Positions 54,811 to 63,310 of a DNA stretch of 64,000 nt are shown in pieces. Every line of letters begins with the position of its first letter. Within the stretch, counting starts at the first letter, position 1. The position numbers and the translations under genes were made by a program. Source of the DNA: Herbiconiux sp. (GTDB lineage: Bacteria; Actinomycetota; Actinomycetes; Actinomycetales; Microbacteriaceae); contig NZ_SCVE01000014.1 in NCBI RefSeq assembly GCF_004297105.1, positions 62,001-126,000 of the forward strand, read 5' to 3'. The notes beneath the pieces were generated by a model. It worked only from the letters and a program-made list of their open reading frames with translations. It did no database searches and was not told the origin of the DNA.

Positions 54811-55944
54811 TTACTTGACGAGCTCGAGGCTGGTCTGGATCTCGGCGAGCATGTCGGCCGGGATGGGAGCCGAGCCGGCGTTCTTCGCCGCGATCTGCTG
54901 ACCCTGGTCGCTGGCGACGTAGCTCACGAAGGCCTTGGTGAGCTCACCCTGGGCCTCGTCGGCGAACGTGGTGCAGAGGATCTGGTACGAGATCAGCGGG
55001 ATCGGGTACGCGTCGGCCTCGGTGATCTTGGTGTAGTCGACCGACTGGGCGAGGTCGCCCTTGACGCCGGTGTCCTTCGTGGTCGCCGCAGCGGTGAAGG
55101 CGTTCGAGGCGCCCTCGGCCGAGAAGGGCACGTAGTCCGAGCCGGTACCGACCTGGATGTTGGCCGAGGTCAGGTCGCCGATGGCGCTGTGGTCGGCGTA
55201 ACCGATGGTGCCCTCGCCCGCCTTGACCGTGTTCACGACACCGGAGCCACCCTGCTGGGCGCTCGAGCCGGCGATCGGCCAGGCGTTGCCGGGCGCGTTC
55301 GTCCAGATGGTCGGCTGCGTCTGGCTGAGGTAGTTGGTGAAGTTGGTCGTGGTGCCGGAGCCGTCGGAACGGGTCACGGTGGTGATCGCCGTGGCGGGCA
55401 GGGTCGCATCCGGGTTCTCGGCGGCGATGGCCGGGTCGTTCCAGGTGGTGATCTGCAGCGAGAAGATCTTGGCGATGGTGGCCGACGACAGGTTGAGGTC
55501 GGTGACGCCGGGGAGGTTGTAGATGACCGCGACGCCGTCGAGGTAGACGGGGAGGTTGAGCGCGCCACCGGCGCCGCAGATGGCCTGCGAGGAGGCCTGC
55601 TGGTCGTCCTTCAGGGGCGAGTCGGATCCCGCGAAGTCGTAGCTGCCGGCGAGCCAGTTGGTGACGCCACCGCCCGAGCCCTGCGACTTGTCGTAGTTGA
55701 TGGTGACGCCCTTGGCCTGGGCGGTGAAGGCGGTGATCCAGGCGGCCTCGGCGTTGGCCTGGGCGCTGGAGCCACCGGCGGTGATGGTGCCGGAGAGCGA
55801 CGCGAAGTCGATGGACGGCGCGGCGGCCGACGGGGTCGCTGCGTCAGTGGTCGTGCCGCCGGTGCTGCTGCCGGAGCAGGCCGAGAGAGCCAGGGCGGTC
55901 GCGAGGGCGAGAGTGCCCACCGCTGCCACGTTCTTGAGCTTCAC
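54811..55944 (-). CDS. pstS: Phosphate-binding lipoprotein PstS
   Basis: Extracytoplasmic phosphate receptor, 377 residues. Lipoprotein signal with lipobox ALSAC (Cys near residue 23) and a Ser/Gly/Thr linker. Phosphate-binding motifs: GTITAGGSSAQ, NYDKSQGSGGGVTNW, FAGSDSPL and TRSDGSGTTTNFTNYL. GTG start with AAGGGA six bases upstream. A PHO box lies upstream, so the gene should be induced by phosphate starvation. Confidence 0.96.
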   Translation of the reverse strand: MKLKNVAAVGTLALATALALSACSGSSTGGTTTDAATPSAAAPSIDFASLSGTITAGGSSAQANAEAAWITAFTAQAKGVTINYDKSQGSGGGVTNWLAGSYDFAGSDSPLKDDQQASSQAICGAGGALNLPVYLDGVAVIYNLPGVTDLNLSSATIAKIFSLQITTWNDPAIAAENPDATLPATAITTVTRSDGSGTTTNFTNYLSQTQPTIWTNAPGNAWPIAGSSAQQGGSGVVNTVKAGEGTIGYADHSAIGDLTSANIQVGTGSDYVPFSAEGASNAFTAAATTKDTGVKGDLAQSVDYTKITEADAYPIPLISYQILCTTFADEAQGELTKAFVSYVASDQGQQIAAKNAGSAPIPADMLAEIQTSLELVK

Positions 55945-56044
55945 TGTGTTCCCTTCGAATTGGGTATCTCCGCCGCGCCTTCAGTGAAATGTCGAGTCAT
56001 CGAGCGGGGCGCGCGCGGGGCGGGTCGGTGCTGACCCGTGAGTG

Positions 56045-56099
56045 ACACTAGAGGCGGTGCTTGACTAGTGACCCGCATGAAGGTGAACGAGAGGTTAAC
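56045..56099 (-). promoter_or_regulatory. PHO box and promoter of pstSCAB
   Basis: On the minus strand GTTAACC-TCTC-GTTCACC (56082-56099) is a direct repeat with 11-base period, matching the PhoP box of actinobacteria (GTTCACC repeats); GGGTCAC farther on (about 56068-56074) may be a third unit near the -35. TAGTGT (56045-56050, minus strand) is a plausible -10. Confidence 0.75.
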
Positions 56100-56128
56100 G
56101 AACCACGTCGATCGGTGACGTCAGGAAC

Positions 56129-57058
56129 TCAGACGTGAGGGACGTGGGTCTCGATGGCGATGATGCCGGAGCCCGGGCGATCGACCGACAGATGCAGCAC
56201 GGAGAAGCCCGCCACGGGGAGGTCACCCGCCCGGGAGATGGTGGCTGCCGGGGCGGTTCCCGTGGCCAGAGCGACTTCGCGCACGATGTCGGGTAGCACG
56301 GGGCCGTGGCTGCAGAGCACGGTGGTGACGCGCTTGCGCACCCGTTTGCCCACCACGTCACGCACATCGCTCTCGCCGGACTCGTAGGCGTCTTGGGCGA
56401 TGAGATCGGTCGGCTTCGGCTCGATGCCGAGCACGCGCGCCACCGGCTCGACCGTCTGGCGGCAGCGCCTCGCAGTGCTCGTGACGATCTTCTCGGGCGA
56501 GAACGCCAGGAGGCTCGGGATGATGGACTTCGCCTGACCTCGGCCTCGCTCCGTCAGGGGGCGGGTGTGATCAGGGCCGTCGAACTGGAACGGGGGAGTG
56601 GCCTTGGCATGGCGGAGGGCGATGATGGCGAAGGTTCGGGTGACGCCCTCGTCGACGAGCATCCGGAAGCGCTCCACGATCTCGGCATCGCGTTCGTAGG
56701 TGAGCGCCGCAGCGGCCTTCTTGACGGAGAGCCATTCGAGGGCGGCCACCTCGCCGTTCGGCAGGAAGGTGGACGAGCGCACCGCTTCGTCGCTCGCCTC
56801 GGCGGCCCAATAGTGCACGACCTTCTCGCGCCCGTTCGGCATGGTGTAGTTCGTGACCCCGAGGGGCACCCCGAGGGTGACGGCGAGGCCGGTCTCCTCG
56901 GAGATCTCGCGCACCGCGGTCTGTGGAAGAACCTCGCCCGGGTCGACCTTGCCCTTGGGCAACGACACGTCGCGGTGCACGGTGCGGTGGATGACGAGCA
57001 CCCTGACCTTGCCGTCGACCACGCGCCACACCACGGCCCCCGCCGCGAAGACCGTCAC
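56129..57058 (-). CDS. mutT1: NUDIX hydrolase fused to histidine phosphatase (MutT1-like)
   Basis: A 309-residue two-domain protein. The N-terminal Nudix box reads [23 protein letters not shown]; the C-terminal histidine-phosphatase domain starts with [10 protein letters not shown] (catalytic RH) and contains [10 protein letters not shown]. This fusion next to ppk is the arrangement of mycobacterial MutT1, which hydrolyses 8-oxo-dGTP and diadenosine polyphosphates. The GTG start overlaps the ppk stop (GTGA), so the two are coupled. Confidence 0.9.
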   Translation of the reverse strand: MTVFAAGAVVWRVVDGKVRVLVIHRTVHRDVSLPKGKVDPGEVLPQTAVREISEETGLAVTLGVPLGVTNYTMPNGREKVVHYWAAEASDEAVRSSTFLPNGEVAALEWLSVKKAAAALTYERDAEIVERFRMLVDEGVTRTFAIIALRHAKATPPFQFDGPDHTRPLTERGRGQAKSIIPSLLAFSPEKIVTSTARRCRQTVEPVARVLGIEPKPTDLIAQDAYESGESDVRDVVGKRVRKRVTTVLCSHGPVLPDIVREVALATGTAPAATISRAGDLPVAGFSVLHLSVDRPGSGIIAIETHVPHV

Positions 57059-59235
57059 CGCGTGGTGCCCGGACGCTTGCGGCGGCTGATGACCTGCATC
57101 AGTTCGTCTTGGAGGTCGACGAGCGGGGTGCCGTCGGCCGCGGTCTCGCTCCGCGTCCAGGCGCCCGTCTCGTCGAGAGCCCAGGAGGTGACCTCGTCGC
57201 TCATGGCGCGGTCGAACAGGTGGTCGATCTCCTTGAGGTGATCGGGGTCGACGAGCCTCACCAGGGCCTCGACCCGCCGGTCGAGATTGCGGTGCATCAT
57301 GTCGGCGCTACCGATGAACACCTGGGGGTCGCCATCGTTCACGAACGAGAAGACCCGGGAGTGCTCGAGGTACCGGCCGAGGATCGAGCGCACCCTGATG
57401 GTCTCCGAGAGCCCTTCCTGACCGGGCTTCAGTGCGCAGATGCCGCGCACCCAGATGTCGATCGGCACGCCCGCCTGGCTCGCGCGATAGAGCCCGTCGA
57501 TGATGGCCTCGTCGACGATGGAGTTGAGCTTGATCTTGATGCCCGACGGTTTGCCCGCCCGGGCGTTCTCCGCCTCGGTCGCGATGCGCTTGAGCAGCCC
57601 CTTGCGCAGGTGCAGGGGAGCGACGAGGAGGCGCTTGAACTTCTTCTCGATGGCGTAGCCCGAGAGCTCGTTGAAGAGCCGTGTGAGGTCTTTGCCCACC
57701 TGGTCGTCGGCGGTGAGCAGCCCGAGGTCTTCGTAGATGCGCGACGTCTTGGGGTTGTAGTTGCCCGTGCCGATGTGGCTGTAGCTCTTCAGCCGGCCCT
57801 TCTCCTGACGGATGACGAGCGCGAGCTTGCAGTGGGTCTTCAGCCCCACGAGGCCGTAGACCACGTGCACGCCGGCCTTCTCGAGCTTGCGCGCCCAGGA
57901 GATGTTGGCCTGCTCGTCGAAGCGTGCCTTGATCTCCACGAGGGCCAGCACCTGTTTGCCCGCCTCGGCCGCGTCGATGAGCGCCTCGACGATGGGGCTG
58001 TCGCCCGACGTGCGGTACAGCGTCTGCTTGATGGCGAGAACGTGCGGGTCGGCAGCGGCCTGCTCGAGAAATGCCTGAACACTCGTGGCGAACGACTCGT
58101 AGGGGTGGTGCAGCAGGATGTCGCCGCGCGAGATGGCCTTGAAGATGTCGGGCTTCGCGTTCGGCTCGGGGGGCAGCAGTGCGGCGGCCGTGGTGGGCAC
58201 GTGCTTGGGGTACTTCAGGTCGGGCCGCGCGATGCGGGTGAGGTCGAACAGGCCGCCGAGATCGAGAGGCGCCGGCAGGCGGTAGACCTCCTGCTCGGTG
58301 ACGTCGAGCTCGCGCACGATCAGCTCGAGGGTGACCGGGTCCATGTCGTCGGTGATCTCGAGCCGGATGGGCGGCCCGAAGCGCCGCCGCAGCAGCTCCT
58401 TCTCGAGCGCCTGAAGCAGGTTCTCGGTCTCGTCTTCGTCGACCTCGACGTCTTCGTTACGGGTGACGCGGAACACGTGGTGCTCCACCACCTCCATGCC
58501 CGGGAACAGGTCGCCGAGGAAGTTCGCGATGAGGTCTTCGAGGGTGATGAACCGCAGCTCGTCGGCCGTCTCGCGCTGATCGACGCGGATGAACCGATTG
58601 AGTACCTGCGGCACCTTGAGTCGCGCGAACTCCTCCTTGCCCGTCTTGGCGTTGCGCACGCGAACCGAGAGGTTGAGCGAGAGCCCCGAGATGTAGGGGA
58701 ACGGATGCGCGGGGTCGACCGCGAGCGGCATCAGCACCGGGAACACCTGCTGCGAGAAGATCTCGTGCAGGTTCTCGCGGTCGGCGTCGTCGAGCTCTTC
58801 CCACCGCACGATGCGGATGCCCGCCTCGGCCAGCGCGGGTCGCACCAGGTCGGTGTACGCCGCGGCGTGCCGAGCCTGCAACTCGTGGGCGCGCACCGAG
58901 ATGTCTTCGAGCACGTCGGTGGGGCGGCGCCCGACGTTCGTGGGTACCGCGAGGTCGGTGAGGATGCGCCGCTTCAGCCCGGCCACCCGGACCATGAAGA
59001 ACTCATCGAGGTTCGACGCGAAGATGGCGAGGAAGTTGGCCCGCTCGAGCACGGGAAGCGTGGGATCTTCGGCGAGTTCGAGCACCCGGGTATTGAACGC
59101 CAGCCAGCTCAACTCGCGATCGAGGTAGCGGCCCTCGGGCAGTGCGGGCCCCTCCGTCGTCACCGCCAGTTCGTCGTAGTCGTCGTCGAAGTCGGTGACG
59201 ACACCGGCGTCCATCGAGATCAAGTCGTCGTCCAT
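57055..59235 (-). CDS. ppk: Polyphosphate kinase 1
   Basis: Makes polyphosphate from ATP. The 726-residue protein has the N domain ([20 protein letters not shown]), [24 protein letters not shown], and the catalytic region [20 protein letters not shown] with the autophosphorylated His, followed by the second-site segment [21 protein letters not shown] 35-residue acidic N-terminal extension ([11 protein letters not shown]...) precedes the core. CATGAT (minus strand, 59242-59247) lies six bases before the ATG and may be a leaderless -10. Confidence 0.96.
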   Translation of the reverse strand: MDDDLISMDAGVVTDFDDDYDELAVTTEGPALPEGRYLDRELSWLAFNTRVLELAEDPTLPVLERANFLAIFASNLDEFFMVRVAGLKRRILTDLAVPTNVGRRPTDVLEDISVRAHELQARHAAAYTDLVRPALAEAGIRIVRWEELDDADRENLHEIFSQQVFPVLMPLAVDPAHPFPYISGLSLNLSVRVRNAKTGKEEFARLKVPQVLNRFIRVDQRETADELRFITLEDLIANFLGDLFPGMEVVEHHVFRVTRNEDVEVDEDETENLLQALEKELLRRRFGPPIRLEITDDMDPVTLELIVRELDVTEQEVYRLPAPLDLGGLFDLTRIARPDLKYPKHVPTTAAALLPPEPNAKPDIFKAISRGDILLHHPYESFATSVQAFLEQAAADPHVLAIKQTLYRTSGDSPIVEALIDAAEAGKQVLALVEIKARFDEQANISWARKLEKAGVHVVYGLVGLKTHCKLALVIRQEKGRLKSYSHIGTGNYNPKTSRIYEDLGLLTADDQVGKDLTRLFNELSGYAIEKKFKRLLVAPLHLRKGLLKRIATEAENARAGKPSGIKIKLNSIVDEAIIDGLYRASQAGVPIDIWVRGICALKPGQEGLSETIRVRSILGRYLEHSRVFSFVNDGDPQVFIGSADMMHRNLDRRVEALVRLVDPDHLKEIDHLFDRAMSDEVTSWALDETGAWTRSETAADGTPLVDLQDELMQVISRRKRPGTTR

Positions 59236-59332
59236 CCGAACATCATGTCACTCACGGGGAGCGCCTCGCACAGCGATTCGTTAACGGGGGATGACGGATG
59301 CGTCACCTCGCGTTGTGCAGAACGAGTGCCTC

Positions 59333-60247
59333 TCAGGGGCGCGGTGCGCGCATCCGGCCGCGCTGGCGGTACTGCACGTCGATGGTGTGGTCGGTGAAGC
59401 CCAGTGACCGGTAGAGCTCGACCGCGCGCACGTTGTCGGCGTCGACGAAGAGAGCTGCCTGGGCGCACCCGCGCGCGATCAGGCGGCGCAGGCCGTGATG
59501 CATCAGAGTGCGGCCGAGGCCCTGCCCGGCGTGCCCCTCCTCGATGCCGATCACGTAGATCTCGCCCACCCGTGGGTCGTCGGGCTCGATCTTCAGCCAG
59601 TTGTAGCCCACCAGGCGGCCGTCGGAATCGCGCAGCAACAGGAAGTCGTCGGGCTCGAACCAGGCCTCCGACATGCGGAAGCGCAGATCGTCGGCGGTGA
59701 GCCCGCCCTGCTCGTCGTGGCCGGCGAACACGCGGGCGTTCAAGGCCACCCACTCGTCGATGTCGCGGCCGCCCCGGAACGTCGACACGGCGAAGCCCTC
59801 GGGCAGCGGGGGCAACGGAGCCTCCGATCCGGAACCGGATGCGCTCGGCAACTCCCGTCGCAACTGCAGCAACGTGCGAACGGCGTCGAAGCGATGCGTC
59901 GCGGCGAGGCGCCGGCTGGCCGGATGATCGCCGTGCGCCCAGGCGAGCAGGGCGCTATCCGAGTTGGCCAGCACGATGTCGAGCAGCTGTCTGCCGAGCC
60001 CCTCCTCGCGCCACTCGGGGTCGATCACGAACTCGAGCTCGCCCTGGCCGATGACGGCGGCGCCCACGAGAGTCGATCCATCGCGTTCGGCCAGCAGCAG
60101 CGAGCGGTCGCCCTTGCCGAGGTCGACGAGCGCCTGGTCGTTGAACGGCTGCTGCCCGTCGACGAGGGCGGCACGGGCCACGAGCCGCAGGAAGGGCTCT
60201 CGCGCCTCGTCGGGGCTACTGACTGAGAGTGTGAGCGAGTCGCTCAT
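59333..60247 (-). CDS. mshD: Mycothiol synthase
   Basis: Acetylates Cys-GlcN-inositol to form mycothiol, the actinobacterial thiol. The 304-residue protein is a double GNAT: the N-terminal domain has [13 protein letters not shown], the C-terminal domain [27 protein letters not shown] with the acetyl-CoA loop and [13 protein letters not shown]. It follows the OmpR-like regulator with a 32-base overlap and neighbours pst genes, the order seen around Rv0818-mshD in mycobacteria. Confidence 0.93.
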   Translation of the reverse strand: MSDSLTLSVSSPDEAREPFLRLVARAALVDGQQPFNDQALVDLGKGDRSLLLAERDGSTLVGAAVIGQGELEFVIDPEWREEGLGRQLLDIVLANSDSALLAWAHGDHPASRRLAATHRFDAVRTLLQLRRELPSASGSGSEAPLPPLPEGFAVSTFRGGRDIDEWVALNARVFAGHDEQGGLTADDLRFRMSEAWFEPDDFLLLRDSDGRLVGYNWLKIEPDDPRVGEIYVIGIEEGHAGQGLGRTLMHHGLRRLIARGCAQAALFVDADNVRAVELYRSLGFTDHTIDVQYRQRGRMRAPRP

Positions 60248-60908
60248 TGTCGTCCTCGAAGAAATTGAACCGGTAGCCCACGTTGCGCACGGTTCCGATC
60301 AACGATTCGAGGTCGCCCAGTTTGGCGCGCAGCCGCCTGACGTGCACGTCGACCGTGCGGGTGCCGCCGAAGTAGTCGTAGCCCCACACCTCGCTGAGCA
60401 GCTGCTCGCGGGTGAACACGCGGGAGGGGTGCATGGCGAAGAAGCGCAGGAGCTCGAACTCCTTGAAGGTGAGGTCGAGCGGGCGGCCGTGCACGCGGGC
60501 CGAGTAGCTGGCCTCGTCGATCACCACGCCCGAGGCCTGGATCTTCGAGGTCGACTGGTCTTGCACCTGACGCCCGATGGCGAGACGGATGCGCGTGTCG
60601 ACCTCCGCGGGCCCGGCCGACTCGAGCACGACATCCGCCGCACCCCACTCGGCGCTGACGGCGGTGAGACCGCCCTCCGTGAGGATGAGCACCACGGGAA
60701 CCCCGATGCCGGTGGTGCTGAGGATCTTGCAGAGCGATCGTGCGGAGGCGAGGTCGTGGCGGGCGTCGACGAAGATGAGGTCGCTGTTCGGCGTGTTCAC
60801 GAGTTGCGAGGGCTCAGCCGGAATCTGCCGTGTGCGGTGACTCAGCAGAGAGAGTGCGGGCAACACCTCTCGGTCGACCGCAGAGGTCAGGATCAACAAC
60901 TGCGCCAC
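60216..60908 (-). CDS. Orphan OmpR/GlnR-like winged-helix regulator (Rv0818 family)
   Basis: A 230-residue response-regulator-like protein. The receiver-like domain (residues 1-110) keeps [10 protein letters not shown] at the phosphorylation position but is otherwise divergent; no histidine kinase is nearby. The C-terminal winged helix reads [53 protein letters not shown]. It resembles the GlnR/Rv0818 group. GTG start with GGAGGA seven bases upstream. It overlaps mshD and is divergent from the small membrane protein gene. Confidence 0.88.
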   Translation of the reverse strand: MAQLLILTSAVDREVLPALSLLSHRTRQIPAEPSQLVNTPNSDLIFVDARHDLASARSLCKILSTTGIGVPVVLILTEGGLTAVSAEWGAADVVLESAGPAEVDTRIRLAIGRQVQDQSTSKIQASGVVIDEASYSARVHGRPLDLTFKEFELLRFFAMHPSRVFTREQLLSEVWGYDYFGGTRTVDVHVRRLRAKLGDLESLIGTVRNVGYRFNFFEDDNERLAHTLSQ

Positions 60909-60953
60909 GTAAGATCCTCCAGAGAACGCCTGCGGTACATACTATCGGGCAGA

Positions 60954-61241
60954 ATGGCCGGTATGAGTGTGCTCATGAGAAGCGTAGTCCCGGTCTGGAT
61001 CCTCTCGATCCTCGCGGTCGTGGCCGTAGGCGTGTTCGTGAGCCCCGAGATGTACCTCGTCTTCTTCCCCGTGGTGCTCGGGCTGGCCCTCGTGGTCACG
61101 TTCGGCATCCAGCTGCTCGTGCCCGTGCGCAAGGGCTTCGTGAACCGTGTCTCGGCCAGTCTCGGGGGAGCGGTGGTCATTCTGGCCGTCGCCACCGCCG
61201 TGCTCGCGCCCCTCGCCTTCGCCGCGGGCGCTAAGCTCTAG
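60954..61241 (+). CDS. Small three-helix membrane protein
   Basis: A 95-residue protein with three hydrophobic helices (about residues 12-28, 33-54 and 64-90), separated by PVRKGFVNRVSA. No family recognised. ATG at 60954 fits the -10 TACTAT (60940-60945); ATG at 60963 is an alternative start. The next, even smaller membrane protein starts three bases after its stop. Confidence 0.65.
   Translation: MAGMSVLMRSVVPVWILSILAVVAVGVFVSPEMYLVFFPVVLGLALVVTFGIQLLVPVRKGFVNRVSASLGGAVVILAVATAVLAPLAFAAGAKL
61232..61237 (+). promoter_or_regulatory. Leaderless -10 hexamer for the 37-residue membrane protein
   Basis: TAAGCT ends six bases before the ATG at 61244, overlapping the end of the upstream gene. 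Confidence 0.4.
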
Positions 61242-61243
61242 TC

Positions 61244-61357
61244 ATGTCCTACGTTGCGCTCGAACTCCTGTTCATCGGCCTCCTCGGGCTTGCGAGTCTC
61301 GCAATCGCCTGGACGGCCGGTGTGGTCATCTACAAGCTGTTCCGCGGCCAGCGCTGA
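61244..61357 (+). CDS. Tiny single-helix membrane protein (37 residues)
   Basis: MSYVALELLFIGLLGLASLA continues as a hydrophobic helix and ends in the basic tail YKLFRGQR before TGA. The composition, the leaderless -10 at the fixed distance, and the tight packing between neighbouring genes support a real small protein. Function unknown; its 14-base distance to the nitrobindin-like gene suggests co-transcription. Confidence 0.6.
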   Translation: MSYVALELLFIGLLGLASLAIAWTAGVVIYKLFRGQR

Positions 61358-61370
61358 TCGCGCGGTCACG

Positions 61371-62084
61371 ATGATCGAGATCCCCACCGACCTCCCGGCG
61401 GAACTCGTTCCCCTCTCCTGGCTCATCGGGGTCTGGGAGGGCACCGGTGTGATCGACTACGCCATCGGCGACGAGCGCGTCTCCCGCGAGTTCGGGCAGC
61501 GCATCAGCTTCAGCCACGACGGTCTTCCCTACCTCAACTACAGCTCCTACTCGTGGTTGCTGCCCGAGTCGGGCCCCGTGCCCGAGATGCCGAGCCTCGC
61601 CGACTCGGTGGAGCCCGATCCGGATGTCGCGGTCGATGCCCCACCCGCGGTCGACGCCGACGCTCCCGACACGTCCGCACCGGCCGCGCCCGAGCCACTC
61701 ACCGCCGAGACCGGCTACTGGCGCCTCAGTCGCCTGCACATCGAGGGTGACACCGGCCCCGGCATGCTCCCGGGCGTCGGCCCGCGCCCCTTCAACACGG
61801 CTCAGGCGGTCGAGACCCTGCGTAACTCGGGGGAGGGGTTCGACATCGAGGTGGCCATCGTGCACCCCACCGGTGTCAGCGAGCTCTACCTCGGTCAGGT
61901 CAAGGGCCCCCGCATCGACCTCGCCACCGATGCCGTGGTGCGGTCGCAGTCGGCCAAGGAGTACACCGCGGCCACACGTCTCTACGGGCTGGTCGACAAC
62001 CATCTGCTCTGGGCCTGGGACATCGCGGCCCTCGGTCAAGACCTCCGCACGCACGCCTCCGCGCGGCTCGCGAAGGTCGACTGA
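61371..62084 (+). CDS. FABP-like / nitrobindin family heme-binding beta-barrel protein
   Basis: A 237-residue protein of the DUF1794/THAP4 group. PLSWLIGVWEGTGV carries the GxWxGxG signature, and YWRLSR, SELYLGQVKGPRIDLATDAV form later barrel strands; nitrobindins bind ferric heme and nitric oxide. An insert of about 45 Asp/Pro/Ala-rich residues interrupts the barrel after SYSWLLPESGP, which is unusual. ATG at 61371. Followed after two bases by ygfZ. Confidence 0.88.
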   Translation: MIEIPTDLPAELVPLSWLIGVWEGTGVIDYAIGDERVSREFGQRISFSHDGLPYLNYSSYSWLLPESGPVPEMPSLADSVEPDPDVAVDAPPAVDADAPDTSAPAAPEPLTAETGYWRLSRLHIEGDTGPGMLPGVGPRPFNTAQAVETLRNSGEGFDIEVAIVHPTGVSELYLGQVKGPRIDLATDAVVRSQSAKEYTAATRLYGLVDNHLLWAWDIAALGQDLRTHASARLAKVD

Positions 62085-62086
62085 TC

Positions 62087-63304
62087 ATGGCCGTCCCGCC
62101 CTCCCCGTTGCTCGCCCTTCCCGGCGCCGTCGCGGCATCCGGCGCCGACGCCTCGGTGGCCGCGCACTACGGCAACCCGATCGCCGAACAGCGGATGCTC
62201 GACGCCGCCCGCGAGCGCGGTGCGGTTCCCGCGTCGGCGGCATCCGTTCCCGTCATCGTCGACCTCTCGAGCCGCGGCGTCATCTCGGTCGAGGGCCCCG
62301 ACCGCCTGTCGTGGCTCGACTCGGTCACCAGCCAGAGCATCCGCGATCTGCCGGCCGGCGGTTCGGCCGAGACGCTGCTGCTCGACATCAACGGCCGCAT
62401 CGAGCACGCCATCCGCGTGATCGACGACGGCGTGACGGCCTGGCTGCTCGTCGACGGCGACGAGACCGAGTCGCTCACCGCGTGGTTGCTCCGCATGCGT
62501 TTCATGCTCAGGGTGGAGATCGCCGACCGCACCGACGAGTTCGCCACGATCGGCTGGCTCGCGTCATCCGCGGATGCGCCGACGACCCCGGCACTGGCCG
62601 GTCGCGCGGCGGCCCCTGCCGGCATCGAACTCACCTGGGTCGACCCGTGGCCCGAGGTGGTCGCGGGCGGTGTGCAGTACGCGCCCACCGACGAGCACCC
62701 GGGTGCCGACTGGTGGTGGCGCGAGACGCTCGTGCCCCGCGAAGCGCTCGGGGCGCTCGCCGACACCGTCGTCGCCGGCGACCTCGCCGTGGCGGGGCTG
62801 CTGGCCGCCGAGGCGTTGCGCATCGTGGCCTGGCGGCCGCGGCTCAGCACGGAGGTCGACGACCGCTCCATCCCGCACGAGCTCGACTGGATGCGATCCG
62901 CCGTGCACCTCTCGAAGGGCTGCTACCGCGGTCAGGAGACCGTGGCGAAGGTGCACAATCTCGGGCATCCGCCCCGCCGGCTCGTGCTGCTCGACCTCGA
63001 CGGCTCCGACGCGGTGCTGCCCGCGGCGGGCGACGAGGTGTTCGTGAGCGCCGGGCCGGAGGGCGCCGGGAGCGCGGCGCCGGCCGATGCGGTCGGTCAC
63101 GTGACATCCGTGGCTCTGCATCACGAGTGGGGCCCCGTGGCGCTCGCGATCGTGAAGCGCCAGCTGCCCGTCGATGCGTCGCTCGTCGTGCGCACCGCCG
63201 AGGGCGACGTGAACGCGAGCGCGGTGGTGATCGTGTCTCCGGATGCGGGAGCCGCCGTCGGGCGCGTTCCCCGTCTGCCGCGCCTCGGCGCGCGCACGCG
63301 CTAG
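62087..63304 (+). CDS. ygfZ: YgfZ/GcvT-like folate-binding iron-sulfur maintenance protein
   Basis: A 405-residue member of the GcvT fold that helps Fe-S cluster enzymes in a folate-dependent manner. Motifs: the aminomethyltransferase-like start VDLSSRGVISVEGPDRLSWLDSVTSQ and the YgfZ signature KGCYRGQETVAK with its conserved Cys, then HNLGHPPRRLVLL. It starts two bases after the nitrobindin-like gene, an arrangement frequent in actinobacteria, and fits the one-carbon theme of this region. Confidence 0.92.
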   Translation: MAVPPSPLLALPGAVAASGADASVAAHYGNPIAEQRMLDAARERGAVPASAASVPVIVDLSSRGVISVEGPDRLSWLDSVTSQSIRDLPAGGSAETLLLDINGRIEHAIRVIDDGVTAWLLVDGDETESLTAWLLRMRFMLRVEIADRTDEFATIGWLASSADAPTTPALAGRAAAPAGIELTWVDPWPEVVAGGVQYAPTDEHPGADWWWRETLVPREALGALADTVVAGDLAVAGLLAAEALRIVAWRPRLSTEVDDRSIPHELDWMRSAVHLSKGCYRGQETVAKVHNLGHPPRRLVLLDLDGSDAVLPAAGDEVFVSAGPEGAGSAAPADAVGHVTSVALHHEWGPVALAIVKRQLPVDASLVVRTAEGDVNASAVVIVSPDAGAAVGRVPRLPRLGARTR

Positions 63305-63310
63305 TCGGCC

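Noticed and set aside
57109..59397. A plus-strand open frame of 762 codons opposite ppk
   Set aside because: Antisense shadow of polyphosphate kinase without motifs or a plausible start.
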